Source: Anaerolineales bacterium UBA2181 (GTDB lineage: Bacteria > Chloroflexota > Anaerolineae > Promineifilales > UBA4811). From it: a DNA stretch of 64,000 nucleotides. Of the stretch, positions 44,135 to 51,751 are shown piece by piece. The DNA lies in the NCBI GenBank assembly GCA_002328075.1, contig DCVT01000044.1, positions 124,001 to 188,000 on the forward strand, read 5' to 3'. A program made the translations under genes and the position numbers. Positions within the stretch are counted from its first letter, which is position 1. Each line of letters starts with the position of its first letter. Under the pieces are notes generated by a model, which saw only the letters and a program-made list of their open reading frames with translations, ran no database searches and had not been told where the DNA came from.

Positions 44135-46168
44135 TTGAAACGGGCGCACGGTCTCTCGGCTCAGATGGTCACCGGCATGATTGGACTGGTTCTGTTGTCA
44201 GCGGTCGCGGCGGGACTCTCGGCGATCTGGCTGCTCCAACAAGAACAGCAGAGGCACGGGTCGGCTCTGCTAGACCAGGGAATCCGCGCCTCACGGACGT
44301 TGTACGCTGCTGCTGTCAATGAGGTGGACCGGTTAGCTATGCTCACTGCCCAACGCCCCACGGTGCGCTCGCTGGTTGCCAACGACCCGGATCACCTCCT
44401 GACTGCCTATCTGGAGCAGCTCCTGGTCGGAACAGATCTGGACATGATTGTGCTTTGCGACGCGGCCGGCAAACCATTGGCCAGCTCCGGCCAGGACGCC
44501 AGCACCGATTGGTGTGCCCAAACCCGATCGGTGGGCTGGCTGGCAGCGACCGAGCCGATCCTTGGACCGGACGGCGGGCACATGGGCATCGCCTGGGTTG
44601 GGATCCGGTTGGATGACCAGTGGGCCAGGCAGATGAGACTCCAGACGGGTCTGGAACACACGCTTTTTGCCAATGACGTTGCTTTGGCAACCAGCCTGAC
44701 AGGCCAAGAGCCAGCCGAACCTAATTCTGGCTCGGAGCAGACCACCTATCTGACCTCTCGTTTCAGCCTGGGCGACAGGCATCTTGAGTTTGAGGTGGCG
44801 CTGGATGTGACAGCTGCAGTGGAACGCCAGCGCAGGTTGGCCTGGTCCCTGGCAGGATTCATCTCTGCGATCGCGTTGGTGACCACGTCGGCCGGCGCGC
44901 TGCTGGCGCATCGCATTGGCCGCCCGCTGAAAGAGCTGGCGGAGGCAGCCACCCGGCTCAGCAACGGTGACCTTACACGGCCGGCTGCAGTGGACACTCG
45001 CGTGCGTGAGGTGGACCTGGCGGCCCGGGCTCTGGAGGGCGCGCGCGCCGACCTGCTGCAGACACTCACCGAGTTGAGAAACGAGAAAGAGTGGACCGAT
45101 CACCTGCTCGAAGCGATCGTGGAAGGTATCATGACACTGGACCATCACGGTCGGATCACGTTCTTTAGCCACGGCGCAGAACGGGTCACCGGCTGGCAGC
45201 GAGATCAGGTGGTCGGCCGGCCGTGCGACCAGGTATTTCCGGTGAGCGACACCACACAACCCTTCAGCCAGTTCATACCGGCTCCCGGTTTGAAGCGCAA
45301 GATACCGGTCAAGCTGCCTGCCGGACGAGAGGCCGTCCTGGCGTTTACGGGCGCCCGATTAACTCCGGTCGCCGGTGGCGGGGATAGGGTCGCCCTGGTT
45401 TTTCGCGATGTCAGCGAGGAAGAAGCCGTCCGGCGCTTGCTGGCCCATTTCCTGGCCAACGTATCGCACGAATTCCGCACCCCGCTCTCGGCGCTCGCAG
45501 CCTCGGTCGAGCTCCTGTTGGACCAGGCAGCCTATCTGAGCGCCACCGAACTGGGCGAGTTGCTGACGACGCTTCACCTGGGTGTGCTCGGCCTGCAGAC
45601 GCTCGTTGATAACCTGCTGGAGACGGCTAGTATTGAGGCTGGTCGTTTTCGCGTGGCCGCCCGCCCGACCGATCTGAAGGACATCATTGCTGAGGCCGTA
45701 GGAATGATGCAACCACTCCTGCGAAAGCACTATCAGCGTCTGGCGGTGGACTTGCCTGCGGCGATACCGATGATCGAGGCCGACCCCAGGCGAATAGCGC
45801 AGGTACTGGTGAACCTACTGTCGAACGCCAGCAGATACGGGCCGGATCATGCAGAGATCACGGTGAACGTCACGTCCACTGATACGCATGCGCGAGTGGC
45901 GGTCACCGACCAGGGCGCGGGCATTCCGCCGGGAAGACTCGGGGATCTCTATCGCGGTTTTGCCCTCAGCGGCGAGGGAAATGACCAAATACAGGTCGGC
46001 GTCGGCCTGGGGCTTTCGGTCGTAAAGGCCATTGTCCAGGCGCACGACGGTCAGGTTGGAGTTTCCGGAAGCACCTTCTGGTTCACTCTTCCACTTCACC
46101 GACCCGCATCGGGTGCGGCCAATCGGGCGGACGAAACGGCCGCTGAGGAAATCGGGAGTTCGCGGTGA
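44135..46168 (+). CDS. phoR: PhoR-like sensor histidine kinase
   Basis: 677 residues. TM1 covers about residues 11-33. An extracytoplasmic sensor part of about 200 residues (Cache/CHASE size) follows, then TM2 near 235-260, a HAMP domain (HRIGRPLKELAEAATRLSNG), a PAS domain (EAIVEGIMTLDHHGRITFFS), a HisKA box FLANVSHEFRTPLSAL (phospho-His near 445), and an ATPase domain with NLLSNASRYG, DQGAGIPPG and GVGLGLSVVK. Its large external domain differs from E. coli PhoR. It overlaps the regulator gene by 4 nt. The start is uncertain (TTG 44135, or ATG 44165 just inside TM1). The Pho role is inferred from the pst neighbours. Confidence 0.85.
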   Translation: MKRAHGLSAQMVTGMIGLVLLSAVAAGLSAIWLLQQEQQRHGSALLDQGIRASRTLYAAAVNEVDRLAMLTAQRPTVRSLVANDPDHLLTAYLEQLLVGTDLDMIVLCDAAGKPLASSGQDASTDWCAQTRSVGWLAATEPILGPDGGHMGIAWVGIRLDDQWARQMRLQTGLEHTLFANDVALATSLTGQEPAEPNSGSEQTTYLTSRFSLGDRHLEFEVALDVTAAVERQRRLAWSLAGFISAIALVTTSAGALLAHRIGRPLKELAEAATRLSNGDLTRPAAVDTRVREVDLAARALEGARADLLQTLTELRNEKEWTDHLLEAIVEGIMTLDHHGRITFFSHGAERVTGWQRDQVVGRPCDQVFPVSDTTQPFSQFIPAPGLKRKIPVKLPAGREAVLAFTGARLTPVAGGGDRVALVFRDVSEEEAVRRLLAHFLANVSHEFRTPLSALAASVELLLDQAAYLSATELGELLTTLHLGVLGLQTLVDNLLETASIEAGRFRVAARPTDLKDIIAEAVGMMQPLLRKHYQRLAVDLPAAIPMIEADPRRIAQVLVNLLSNASRYGPDHAEITVNVTSTDTHARVAVTDQGAGIPPGRLGDLYRGFALSGEGNDQIQVGVGLGLSVVKAIVQAHDGQVGVSGSTFWFTLPLHRPASGAANRADETAAEEIGSSR

Positions 46169-46854
46169 AGGCTCTGATTGTGGATGATGACCGGGTACTG
46201 GCCGACGTGTTGGCCTTTACGCTACGCCGTGAGGGTTATCAGGTGGTGCAGGCCTTTGACGGAGAGACGGCTCTAGAGCGCTGGCAGGCGGACCGACCCG
46301 ATCTGATCATCCTGGACGTCAATCTGCCTCGATTGGATGGTTTTTCGGTATGCCGCCGAATCCGGGCGCAGGCGGACACACCGATTCTCTTGCTGACCGT
46401 CCGGGATCAGGAAGAGGATATCCTTCGCGGGTTGGGGCTGGGCGCGGACGACTATATCACCAAACCCTTCAGCCCGCGCCAGTTAGTAGCCCGCACTCAA
46501 GCAGTCTTGCGCCGCTCCGGTCAGCGACCGACCAGTTCAATCCGAACGGTAGGAGATATCCAACTGGATCCCAGTCGCCGCGAACTTGGCGTAGGGCAGG
46601 GCCCGACGGTTTCGTTGACACCGCTCGAGTGTCAGTTGCTCGAGTGCCTGATGATAAACGCCGGTCACGTGTTGACGTATGATGCAATCATGGCCCACGT
46701 TTGGGGTCCTGAGGGCGGAGACCGCGACATGCTCCGTCAGTTAGTCCGCCGGCTACGCCAGAAATTGGACCAGGCTTGCCCGGGTGAATCCAGTCGCGTG
46801 GAGACAGTCCCTGGCCTGGGTTACGGACTGGTGCTAGCCTCTGTGCATTCGTGA
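46165..46854 (+). CDS. phoB: PhoB-like response regulator (OmpR family)
   Basis: 229 residues. The receiver domain carries acidic residues DDD at 7-9, phospho-acceptor Asp51 (LIILDVNLPRLDG) and Lys in YITKPFSPRQL. The C-terminal winged helix (about 130-226) contains VSLTPLECQLLECLMINAG and DRDMLRQLVRRLRQKL, the DNA-reading helix type of PhoB/OmpR. Tandem TGTCA half-sites just downstream fit a PhoB-like binding preference. The GTG at 46165 is coupled to the kinase stop. Confidence 0.9.
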   Translation: MKALIVDDDRVLADVLAFTLRREGYQVVQAFDGETALERWQADRPDLIILDVNLPRLDGFSVCRRIRAQADTPILLLTVRDQEEDILRGLGLGADDYITKPFSPRQLVARTQAVLRRSGQRPTSSIRTVGDIQLDPSRRELGVGQGPTVSLTPLECQLLECLMINAGHVLTYDAIMAHVWGPEGGDRDMLRQLVRRLRQKLDQACPGESSRVETVPGLGYGLVLASVHS

Positions 46855-46883
46855 GCTCCTGACGGGTGCCGTGTAGGCCCCAT

Positions 46884-46940
46884 TTGTCACAGCTCTGTCA
46901 TAGCTTTGTCACATGGCCTGTCATCTCGACGGGCTATAGT
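46884..46940 (+). promoter_or_regulatory. Tandem Pho boxes plus -10 driving the pst operon
   Basis: Four direct half-sites TTGTCA (46884), CTGTCA (46895), TTGTCA (46906) and CTGTCA (46918) are spaced 11, 11 and 12 nt apart, the helical repeat expected of a PhoB array. The middle pair, CTGTCATAGCTTTGTCA, is very close to the E. coli Pho box. TATAGT at 46935-46940 lies 11 nt after the last site and no sigma70 -35 is present, as in activator-dependent Pho promoters. Confidence 0.88.
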
Positions 46941-46997
46941 GTCTGTTGAACGCCGCAGCTGGTTCTGCACGCCAGTGCACCGCTTGGAGACCCGCTG

Positions 46998-47960
46998 ATG
47001 ACACTGACCCAGTCCGGAAATTGCCTGGAACTCGATGAACTGACAACCACCGTGTCACTGGCTCGGCGATTGCCTCGCGAACTGGCCTGTGAGTGCCACG
47101 CGGTCCCGATTGCAGCGGAAGACAATCGCCTGACCGTGGCCATGGCAGACCCACTTGACCAGCGGGCTCAGGCTGCGGTGACGGACGCCCTTGGCACGAA
47201 ACCTTACATCGTGCGGGCCAGCCGCGTTGCGATAGATCGTGTTTTGGCCCAGGTCTGGCAGCCAGACGAGTCATCGCTCGGACTGCGAATTGGCGACGGC
47301 AATGTGCCGTATACGGAATCCGCCCTGGCTTACGGCCGCCGGCTGGCGGGTTTGTTGGGCGCCCGCCTCGAGATCTCGGCCGCTGCCAGACCAGCCGAAC
47401 TTCCGGCCGGCCCAGGTGACGCACCACTGCCACAGGATCAACAAAGGTGGTCAAAGTACGAACCTTGCAGCGATGCGGATGCCCCTTCTGGCGTCATGCT
47501 GATCATATACCAACCAAAATGGCCGCTCCAGCAATTGCTGCTACTGATCACGGCTGGCGAACCGCCTGGCGATGCGGTGAAATGGACCACCTTGCTGGCG
47601 CGCGCGGTCAACGCTAGCGTCAACGTGCTGGCAGTGGTGCCCACCAAACCAGAAGGACTTGCCGCACTGCTGGACTCGCGGTCAGAGCTTGGCAGCCAGT
47701 TGCATCACCTGGCACGCGAACTAGCCGTCGAGAACGTCCAGGCGACCCTCCGACTGCGGGAGCAAGATCCAAGTCAGGAGAGTTGTTTCGACGCGGTGGT
47801 GGGCGAGTCGTACGATCTGATGCTGGCGACCCGGGCCACATGTGAGCGGTGGCTTTGCGGTTGGAGACGCCCGTTTCTGATCATGGGCGCGACATCAGAT
47901 GGATCTCCGTGGCAGACAAGTGACGCGGCGCTCGTTGGCGAACCAACAGGAGGAATGTGA
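46998..47960 (+). CDS. Unrecognised protein with an MshEN-like N-terminus and a Usp-like C-terminus, first gene of the pst operon
   Basis: 320 residues. Residues about 15-90 (LARRLPRELACECHAVPIAA, then RLTVAMADPLDQRAQAAV) match the pattern of the GspE/MshEN N-terminal domain, which in relatives binds c-di-GMP or mediates protein contact. No ATPase domain follows. Residues about 185-310 (LLLITAGEPPGDAVKWTTLLARAVNASVNVLAVVP..., then SYDLMLATRATCERW) resemble a universal stress protein fold, without the full GxG ATP loop. It is cytoplasmic, with no signal or membrane segment. The gene directly follows the Pho boxes and overlaps pstS (TGATG). A regulatory role in place of PhoU is possible; this is inference. 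Confidence 0.75.
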   Translation: MTLTQSGNCLELDELTTTVSLARRLPRELACECHAVPIAAEDNRLTVAMADPLDQRAQAAVTDALGTKPYIVRASRVAIDRVLAQVWQPDESSLGLRIGDGNVPYTESALAYGRRLAGLLGARLEISAAARPAELPAGPGDAPLPQDQQRWSKYEPCSDADAPSGVMLIIYQPKWPLQQLLLLITAGEPPGDAVKWTTLLARAVNASVNVLAVVPTKPEGLAALLDSRSELGSQLHHLARELAVENVQATLRLREQDPSQESCFDAVVGESYDLMLATRATCERWLCGWRRPFLIMGATSDGSPWQTSDAALVGEPTGGM

Positions 47961-48925
47961 TGCATCTTGTCAGACGCGTCGTACTATGGTTGGTCATTCT
48001 GACGTGTTCCACCACAATCACCGGCTGCGCCACTCAGCCGAGATACAACCAGCAAGGGGGCCCTGAAGGCACGATCAGCATCTCTGGAGCGTGGGCGCTC
48101 TACCCCATGATGGTGCGGTGGGCCGAGGAGTATCAGTTAGCCTATCCGGGGATCCGCTTTGACATCTCGGCCGGAGGAGCCGGAAAGGGCATGGCGGATG
48201 CGTTGGGCAACGCGGTTGACATTGGGATGGTTTCTCGCTCCATCTATCCAGAAGAGATCAAGAAAGGCGCTTTTGCGGTTGCAGTGGCCAAGGACGCGGT
48301 CATGTTGACCGTCAACCAGGATAACCCGGTGTTGGCTGATCTTCAGAGGCGCGGAGTCACCCAAGAGACCCTGGTCGGCATCTATATCACGGGCGAGGTC
48401 ACCACCTGGGGGCAGGTAGTTGATCGCTCTGAGGTTACCGAACCCATCCATGTCTTCACACGCTCCGACGCTGCCGGCGCCCCAGCCACCTGGGCTGAAT
48501 ACCTTGGCGGACAACAAGAGGACCTATTGGGCGTCGGGGTATACGGCGACCCAGGTCTGTTGGATGCCGTCATCAAGGACCGTCTCGCAATCGGGTTCAA
48601 CAACCTGAACTATGCTTACGACCTTGAGAGCGGCAGACCAGTAACCGGGGCAACAGTCATTACGCTGGATGCCAACTCAAACCAGAGAGTCGACCCGGAC
48701 GAGCAGTGCACCACCAAGAACCAGGCGGTGGAGTCTGTCAGCCTGGGCCACTACCCCTCGCCGCCGGCGCGACCGCTCTATCTGGTCACCCGGGGAAAAC
48801 CGACCGGCCTGGTCCAGGGTTTCATCCAGTGGATTCTGGAAGAGGGTCAGCAGTACCTGGACGAGGCGGGCTATATTGCACTGCCCCGGGACACAATTTC
48901 CCGGGAGCTGGAACGGATCAGGTGA
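47960..48925 (+). CDS. pstS: Phosphate-binding lipoprotein PstS
   Basis: 321 residues. A lipoprotein signal with lipobox TITGC (Cys near residue 23) anchors it outside the membrane. The binding fold shows GTISISGAWALYPMMVRWAEEY, the phosphate loop FDISAGGAGKGM and DIGMVSRSIYPEE, as in the divergent PstS type in which the first loop serine/threonine motif is altered. ATG 47960 follows AGGAGG; a GTG at 47957 is also in frame. It is coupled to the gene before it and to pstC after it. Confidence 0.93.
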   Translation: MHLVRRVVLWLVILTCSTTITGCATQPRYNQQGGPEGTISISGAWALYPMMVRWAEEYQLAYPGIRFDISAGGAGKGMADALGNAVDIGMVSRSIYPEEIKKGAFAVAVAKDAVMLTVNQDNPVLADLQRRGVTQETLVGIYITGEVTTWGQVVDRSEVTEPIHVFTRSDAAGAPATWAEYLGGQQEDLLGVGVYGDPGLLDAVIKDRLAIGFNNLNYAYDLESGRPVTGATVITLDANSNQRVDPDEQCTTKNQAVESVSLGHYPSPPARPLYLVTRGKPTGLVQGFIQWILEEGQQYLDEAGYIALPRDTISRELERIR

Positions 48926-49917
48926 GGAGAATCGCAGCCAAGCTGTTCAACCCCAAGTCGGACCGTGCCGGGTCAGACCCGCGACGGTCACGGCGTTGGT
49001 GGAAACGGGTCGCCTTGGACAAATCGGCCCACTATACGATGCGTTTGCTGACCATGGCGACCGTGGGTCTGGTTCCCCTCATCGCGGGTGCTCTCCTGTG
49101 GCGAGCCTGGCCCATTCTTGCCACCCATCGGCTGACGTCGCTGCTGTTCTCCCAGGCCTGGCACCCTTTGCGCGGAGAGTTTGGGTTTCTTCCGTTCATC
49201 ATGGGCACCCTCTGGGTGACCACGGTGGCAATGCTGCTGGCCGTCCCGCCGTCACTGCTGACCGCCATTTACCTGGCGGAATATGCGCCGGTGCGGGTCC
49301 AACGGCTCGCCAATCCGGTGATCGACCTCTTGGCCGGTATTCCGTCGGTGGTCTATGGGGTTTGGGGGGTGCTGGTGATTGTGCCGCTTGTCGGCAACCA
49401 GATTCTCCCGTTTGTCAGCCGTCACCTGGGCGCGTTGGCCCTATTTCGAACCGACAATCCGACCGGGTTCGGCGTGTTGGCCGGTGGCGCGGTGTTGGCA
49501 GTGATGATCTTTCCATTGATCATTGCCGTTGCCCAGGATTTGATCCGAGCTGTGCCACAGGGATTGCGAGAGGCCTCGTTGTCACTGGGAGCCACCCGTT
49601 GGCAGACTGTCAAGCACGTGGTGCTGCGAAGGGCACGCGCGGGGGTTGTCGCGGCTGTCGTGCTGGGCTGTTCCCGCGCCTTGGGCGAGACGATGGCTGT
49701 GCTCATGGTGGTGGGCAACGTGCCCCAGATCCCACGCTCGATTTTCGACGCAGCCTATCCTTTGCCAGCACTCATCGCCAACAACTATGGGGAGATGATG
49801 TCGGTTCCTCTGTATGATGCCGCTCTTTTAGGCAGCGCACTGGTCTTGCTGCTGGTCGTGCTAGGATTTAACGTGGCGTCCCGCCTGGCAGTCATGCGTC
49901 TGGTCGGAACCAATTAA
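48922..49917 (+). CDS. pstC: Phosphate ABC transporter permease PstC
   Basis: 331 residues. About six helices and the BPD_transp_1 EAA loop (IRAVPQGLREASLSLGATRWQTVKHVVL), with the conserved family stretch IDLLAGIPSVVYGVWGVLVI. It forms the channel with PstA. GTG 48922 overlaps the pstS stop (GTGA) and is chosen because the frame further upstream only runs over pstS. The basic N-terminus (about 40 residues) lies in the cytoplasm. Confidence 0.94.
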   Translation: MRRIAAKLFNPKSDRAGSDPRRSRRWWKRVALDKSAHYTMRLLTMATVGLVPLIAGALLWRAWPILATHRLTSLLFSQAWHPLRGEFGFLPFIMGTLWVTTVAMLLAVPPSLLTAIYLAEYAPVRVQRLANPVIDLLAGIPSVVYGVWGVLVIVPLVGNQILPFVSRHLGALALFRTDNPTGFGVLAGGAVLAVMIFPLIIAVAQDLIRAVPQGLREASLSLGATRWQTVKHVVLRRARAGVVAAVVLGCSRALGETMAVLMVVGNVPQIPRSIFDAAYPLPALIANNYGEMMSVPLYDAALLGSALVLLLVVLGFNVASRLAVMRLVGTN

Positions 49918-49928
49918 GGGAGGCTCTC

Positions 49929-50786
49929 GTGAAACAGCACCGACGCCGGCGGTTAGAGGAACGCTTCTTTTTGGTTCTCATGGTTTTTTCCACCGTGACC
50001 GTGTTAGGCAGCCTGTTTCTTATCTTGTACACTATCATCCGCCGCGGTATGCCCGCCCTTTCGGTGGATATGCTGACAAAGGTCCCCAAGGGAGGCTACT
50101 ATCTCGGCAAAGAGGGCGGTATCCTGAACGCGATCGTTGGGTCACTTTATCTGGCGGGCGGCGGCACGCTGATAGCGCTGGTTCTCAGCCTTCCCATCGC
50201 GCTCTACCTGCACAGTCATGCCCGTCACTCGCGGGTGGTGCACGTAACACGGCTGGCACTTGACGTGCTCTGGGGAGTGCCAAGTATTGTCTACGGGGCG
50301 TTCGGTTTTATCATCCTCCTCGCGCTGGGTATGCGGGCTTCTCTGCTCGGCGGGATCATTGCCCTTGCCTTGCTGGAACTGCCCATCATGACCCGCGGCA
50401 TGGACGAGGCCATCGCGATGATACCCGATGCGCTCAAGGAGGCGTCGTATGCGCTGGGGGCAACCCACCTGGAGACGGCCGTGAAAGTCATCCTGCGTCA
50501 GTCGGCGCCAGCTCTGTTGACAGCAGTTCTGTTGGCGTTTGGTCGCGGCATCGGGGACGCGGCATCAGTGCTTTTTACTGCCGGTTACACTGATCGGCTG
50601 CCTGATTCGCTGCTTTCTCCGGCCGCTTCTCTGCCATTGGCCATATTCTTCCAGCTGGGCACTCCCTTTCCTGCGGTTCAACAGCGGGCTTACGCCTCCG
50701 CGTTGGTGCTGACTGTGATTGTGCTCGCCCTCTCAATTGCGGCGAGATATTTCGCCAAAAGACTCACCCGTAACGTCGTAAAATAG
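49929..50786 (+). CDS. pstA: Phosphate ABC transporter permease PstA
   Basis: 285 residues. Six helices; LALDVLWGVPSIVYGAFGFIIL is the PstA/PstC family box, and MIPDALKEASYALGATHLETAVKVIL is the EAA loop that contacts PstB. It starts at a GTG 11 nt after pstC, with GGGAGG upstream. Confidence 0.94.
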   Translation: MKQHRRRRLEERFFLVLMVFSTVTVLGSLFLILYTIIRRGMPALSVDMLTKVPKGGYYLGKEGGILNAIVGSLYLAGGGTLIALVLSLPIALYLHSHARHSRVVHVTRLALDVLWGVPSIVYGAFGFIILLALGMRASLLGGIIALALLELPIMTRGMDEAIAMIPDALKEASYALGATHLETAVKVILRQSAPALLTAVLLAFGRGIGDAASVLFTAGYTDRLPDSLLSPAASLPLAIFFQLGTPFPAVQQRAYASALVLTVIVLALSIAARYFAKRLTRNVVK

Positions 50787-50796
50787 GTAGAGAGTC

Positions 50797-51552
50797 ATGG
50801 AAGCAACCCAGATCCGCATCCAGGATCTCAACGTATGGTACGGATCACAGCACATCCTCCGCAACATCAACGCAGCCATACCGGCTCGCGGCATAACCGC
50901 GATTATCGGACCTTCCGGCTGTGGCAAGACCACGCTCCTTCGTAGTATCAACCGGCTGTTGGAGGAGACTGAGGGAATGCGCGTTTCAGGCCAGGTTCTT
51001 TTGGGCGGAGTCGACATCTACAGGCCCGGAGCAGATGTCACCGCCGTCCGCACGCGGATCGGTTTGCTGGCGCCCAAGCCATTTCCCCTGCCCATGTCAA
51101 TCTATGAGAACGTGGCTTACGGACCGCGCATTCATGGCTGGCACAGCGGTCACCTGTACGAAATCGTGCAGCGCAACCTTGAGGCGGCGGGGTTGTGGGA
51201 CGAGGTCAAAGATCGGCTGCGCACGCCCGCTTCCCGGTTGTCGACCGGCCAACAGCAGCGGCTCTGCCTGGCGCGAGCCCTGGCAGTGGAGCCCCAGGTG
51301 CTGCTGTGCGATGAACCGACTTCAGCACTAGATCCCATCTCTGCCCAAGGTGTCGAATCCCAGCTTCAACGGTTGAAACAGGACCACACCGTGGTGGTGG
51401 TGACACATATCCTGCGCCAAGCGCGCCGGTTGGCCGACAATGTCATGTTCATGTGGCTGGGCGAGTTGGTTGAAGAAGGAACAGCCGTTCAGTTGTTCAC
51501 ATCGCCCAACGATCCCCGCACCAAAGCCTACCTGGCGGGCAGCATCGGCTAA
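50797..51552 (+). CDS. pstB: Phosphate ABC transporter ATPase PstB with an altered Q-loop
   Basis: 251 residues. Walker A GPSGCGKTT (38-46), Walker B VLLCDEPTSALDP, signature LSTGQQQR (Gly to Thr at the third place) and H-loop VVTHILRQA are present. The Q-loop, normally VGMVFQKP in PstB, reads IGLLAPKP, so Pro93 stands where the Mg-coordinating Gln is expected. The rest of that segment (PMSIYENVAYGPR) is normal, so there is no frameshift. The operon ends here without phoU; the next gene starts 199 nt on. Confidence 0.94.
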   Translation: MEATQIRIQDLNVWYGSQHILRNINAAIPARGITAIIGPSGCGKTTLLRSINRLLEETEGMRVSGQVLLGGVDIYRPGADVTAVRTRIGLLAPKPFPLPMSIYENVAYGPRIHGWHSGHLYEIVQRNLEAAGLWDEVKDRLRTPASRLSTGQQQRLCLARALAVEPQVLLCDEPTSALDPISAQGVESQLQRLKQDHTVVVVTHILRQARRLADNVMFMWLGELVEEGTAVQLFTSPNDPRTKAYLAGSIG

Positions 51553-51751
51553 GCAGATAACTGCGGCGCTGTGATTCCGGACCGCCAGTTGGTTCACTTG
51601 TTCCATCATGAGCGGACCACCGGCCCCGGCACCGCCCCGCCATTGTCTGTCGCCAACGTTGTGTCGGTTTAGCACGGGTGCCGTCGTTACCGGCAGCCAC
51701 TGCGCACCATCGGAAATACGTAGAGGTGGCGTTCCCATCAACGGAGGTACC

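Noticed and set aside
48706..48921. 72-codon N-terminal extension of PstC
   Set aside because: It is the pstS coding region read in another frame. The GTG at 48922 gives the normal PstC length.
51074..51097. Frameshift as the cause of the missing PstB Q-loop Gln
   Set aside because: The residues before and after stay in register with the family, so a local frame change would need two compensating shifts within a few codons.
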